Shown here piece after piece: positions 4,158-5,706 of a stretch of DNA of 5,706 bases. Source of the DNA: Ignavibacteria bacterium (GTDB lineage: Bacteria > Bacteroidota > Ignavibacteria > Kapaibacteriales > UBA4661). Each line of letters opens with the position of its first letter. The first letter of the stretch is position 1. Position numbers and translations under genes: made by a program. Under the pieces are notes generated by a model that was not told the origin of the DNA, did not search any database, and saw only the letters and a list, made by a program, of their open reading frames with translations. The stretch covers positions 1 to 5,706 of the forward strand of contig JAAFHM010000322.1 in assembly GCA_013298375.1 (NCBI GenBank), read 5' to 3'.

Positions 4158-5687
4158 TCAAACCTCGTTTTCCACCGCCTCTCGCCGTGATGCCCGCAAA
4201 CGCGCCTCCACCAGTCCATGCACGGGCGTAACTACAACAGCAATACAAACATTCGCTGCCATGCGCCAAAGCGGGGTGCCGCCTGTGAAGCGGTCGAGCC
4301 AAGGATCGAGAAACAAAATGGCAAATTCCACCAGCATCACCACTGCCGCAAACGACACAAACCGCCCAAAACGCTGTCCCCACGCGCTATCCGTGCTAAC
4401 ACGCCTACTTGCCAGCGCCAACGCCAGCACAAACAGCACCACACCAGCAATGGCGGCATATTGAAGCTGCGTTTGGCGTTCTTTTTCTTGGGCGGCGAGT
4501 TCGGCTTTGTGACGGGCTTCTGCGGCGCGTATCTGCTCTTCGGCAGCGCGTTTTTGTGCGTCGTAGTCGGCTTGGAGGGTGGCGAGACGCTTGGCGTTGT
4601 CGGCGTTGAAAAGGGAATCTTTCAGGGCGTGGTATTCCCTTTGGGCGGTGTATGCGGCTTTGTAGTTGCCGAGTGCGGCGTGGATAGTGGCGAGGAGGGC
4701 TTGGGATTCGTTTGCTTCTTTTCGCTCCCCAAATTGTATGCGGAATTCAAGCGCTTCTTGTGCTTTGGGGAGTGCTTGAGCATATTTTCCTTGCCTCATG
4801 CGGATTATAGCTGTGCCATGCAGGGCAAAAGCCATCCATGATTGATTATTTACCTCTGAAGCCAAGTTATACGCTTGATTTTGATAGAACAGCGCAGAAT
4901 CTAATTGCCCAAGCGCAGTGAAAGAATTGCCAATGCACGTTTGGCAGATAGAAATACCGCGTTTATCGTCTATTTCCTGCTTCAAAACTAAACTTTTTTG
5001 ATAGGTCGCTAATGCTTCGGCAAATCGCTTTTGCCCGTCGTACAAGTAAATATCGCCGAGGTTGAGTAAACTTGATGAAATACCGCGTTTATTGCCCGAT
5101 TCTTCTGAAATTTTCAATGCCTTGTTGTAATACGCAAAAGCTGATGAATACTCGGCTTGAAAGTAGTATAATATGCCGATATTGTTCAAAACTCCCACCA
5201 ATCCTTGCTTTTCACCTAATTCCTCTCGAATTTTCAAACTGCGCAAAAGATATTCTAATGCAGATGGATACTGGCTTTTATCGGCATGAACACGACCTAA
5301 ATTATTCAAAATATTTGCTAAAACTTGCTTATCTTTCTGTTGTTCGGCGATAGCCAGTGATTGTTTGTAAATTTCTAACGCCGTTTGCAACTGACTTTGT
5401 TTATGATAGACCGTACCTTGTTGCAACAACGCATCCGCAAGTCCCTTCTGATACTTTAAGCGCTCCGCCAGCATTTGCGCCCAGTTTGCTGCCGCCAGCG
5501 CACTATCGTACTTTCCTGCATCGGTGAGTATTTTCACCAGTTCCACCAGCCGCCGTACCTTCAGGGTGTCGTCGGAAGCAGGGAGAATGAGCCTTCGGAG
5601 GCTGTCGGCGGTGCTTTGTGCATGGATGTTTGGTGCGACAGCCCAGATGCAGAGCGCGAGGAGGAGGGTTCGGAGGGGAGTGTTCAT
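4158..5687 (-). CDS. exported TPR protein with coiled coil and three C-terminal membrane segments
   Basis: A 509-residue protein. The N-terminus is a signal peptide: MNTPLRTLLLALCIWAVAP, then N-I-H-A with probable cleavage after Ala23. Residues about 43-360 form roughly eight helical repeats of 34-41 residues with TPR signatures, for example 'NNLGRVHADKSQYPSALEYL', 'NNIGILYYFQAEYSSAFAYY' and 'LLNLGDIYLYDGQKRFAEAL'. Residues 361-408 are a charged Ala/Glu/Lys/Arg coiled coil. Hydrophobic segments at about 410-427, 443-461 and 471-492 follow, ending in a basic tail. Relatives with this front half often continue into a histidine kinase or a DNA-binding domain; none is present, and the C-terminus ends naturally at TGA. 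The repeats probably face the periplasm and bind a partner. The start is supported by the signal peptide, but only 2 native bases remain upstream before adapter sequence, so no promoter or ribosome binding site can be seen. It is separated by 77 bases from the nuclease-like array; a functional link is not shown. Confidence 0.85.
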   Translation of the reverse strand: MNTPLRTLLLALCIWAVAPNIHAQSTADSLRRLILPASDDTLKVRRLVELVKILTDAGKYDSALAAANWAQMLAERLKYQKGLADALLQQGTVYHKQSQLQTALEIYKQSLAIAEQQKDKQVLANILNNLGRVHADKSQYPSALEYLLRSLKIREELGEKQGLVGVLNNIGILYYFQAEYSSAFAYYNKALKISEESGNKRGISSSLLNLGDIYLYDGQKRFAEALATYQKSLVLKQEIDDKRGISICQTCIGNSFTALGQLDSALFYQNQAYNLASEVNNQSWMAFALHGTAIIRMRQGKYAQALPKAQEALEFRIQFGERKEANESQALLATIHAALGNYKAAYTAQREYHALKDSLFNADNAKRLATLQADYDAQKRAAEEQIRAAEARHKAELAAQEKERQTQLQYAAIAGVVLFVLALALASRRVSTDSAWGQRFGRFVSFAAVVMLVEFAILFLDPWLDRFTGGTPLWRMAANVCIAVVVTPVHGLVEARLRASRREAVENEV

Positions 5688-5689
5688 GC

Positions 5690-5706
5690 AGATCGGAAGA
5701 GCGTCG
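5690..5706. other. Illumina adapter remnant at the contig end (artefact)
   Basis: The final 17 bases, AGATCGGAAGAGCGTCG, match the start of the standard Illumina TruSeq adapter as I know it. They are not genomic. The native sequence therefore ends at about 5689, two bases before the start codon of the TPR gene, and nothing upstream of that gene should be interpreted. Confidence 0.95.

Noticed and set aside
4218..4841. Plus-strand open frame of 207 codons
   Set aside because: It lies antisense to the TPR protein's coiled-coil and membrane region. Its Gly/Phe/Val-rich stretch is the complement of Ala/Glu/Lys-rich codons, and there are no domain features.
5688..5706. Promoter or leader of the TPR gene
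   Set aside because: The bases beyond 5689 are adapter, so no native upstream sequence remains to interpret.

Overview
The window looks like a complete short assembly contig from a moderate-GC bacterium. Its right edge carries 17 bases matching an Illumina adapter. Every supported gene lies on the minus strand, so transcription runs right to left. The organism cannot be fixed from this sequence alone. A secreted, membrane-anchored TPR protein of a type common in Bacteroidota and Chlorobi relatives, a PQQ-propeller lipoprotein, and one match to the Bacteroidota-type -7 box (TAnnTTTG) point weakly to that group. The core gene family and the toxin-antitoxin pair also resemble genes that are abundant in cyanobacteria and other large-genome bacteria.

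Layout in transcription order: (1) 4158-5687, a 509-residue exported TPR protein with a coiled coil and three C-terminal membrane segments. (2) A 77-base gap with a candidate promoter. (3) 3466-4080, 2846-3463, 2229-2843 and 1624-2226, four consecutive paralogues of 200-205 residues with an intact PD-(D/E)XK nuclease-like core, separated by only 2 bases each. (4) 1362-1583 and 1114-1365, a small antitoxin and a RelE/ParE-fold toxin overlapping by 4 bases. (5) A 78-base gap. (6) 1-1035, the N-terminal 345 residues of a PQQ-like beta-propeller lipoprotein whose 3' end is off the contig. No open reading frame with its own stop covers gene (6) in the window; it was found by reading the minus strand through to the edge.

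The most notable part is the four-gene array. The genes alternate in type (A-B-A-B), and their start codons repeat with an exact 1237-base period. This indicates tandem duplication of a two-gene A-B unit. A 141-base stretch spanning the B-start/A-end junction differs at only 2 positions between copies, whereas other parts have diverged, and one stretch of the first gene matches the last gene rather than its own A-type partner. The array therefore appears to be under recombination or gene conversion. Each downstream start codon is served by a purine-rich ribosome binding site lying inside the last codons of the gene before it, and the same site at the same distance precedes the antitoxin. The four nuclease-like genes and the toxin-antitoxin pair therefore probably form one six-gene transcript. 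Its function is unknown. A DNA-targeting role, possibly defence or mobile-element related, is an inference from the fold and the neighbours.

No tRNA, rRNA, CRISPR array, transposase or convincing rho-independent terminator was seen. No gene-free stretch exceeds 300 bases.
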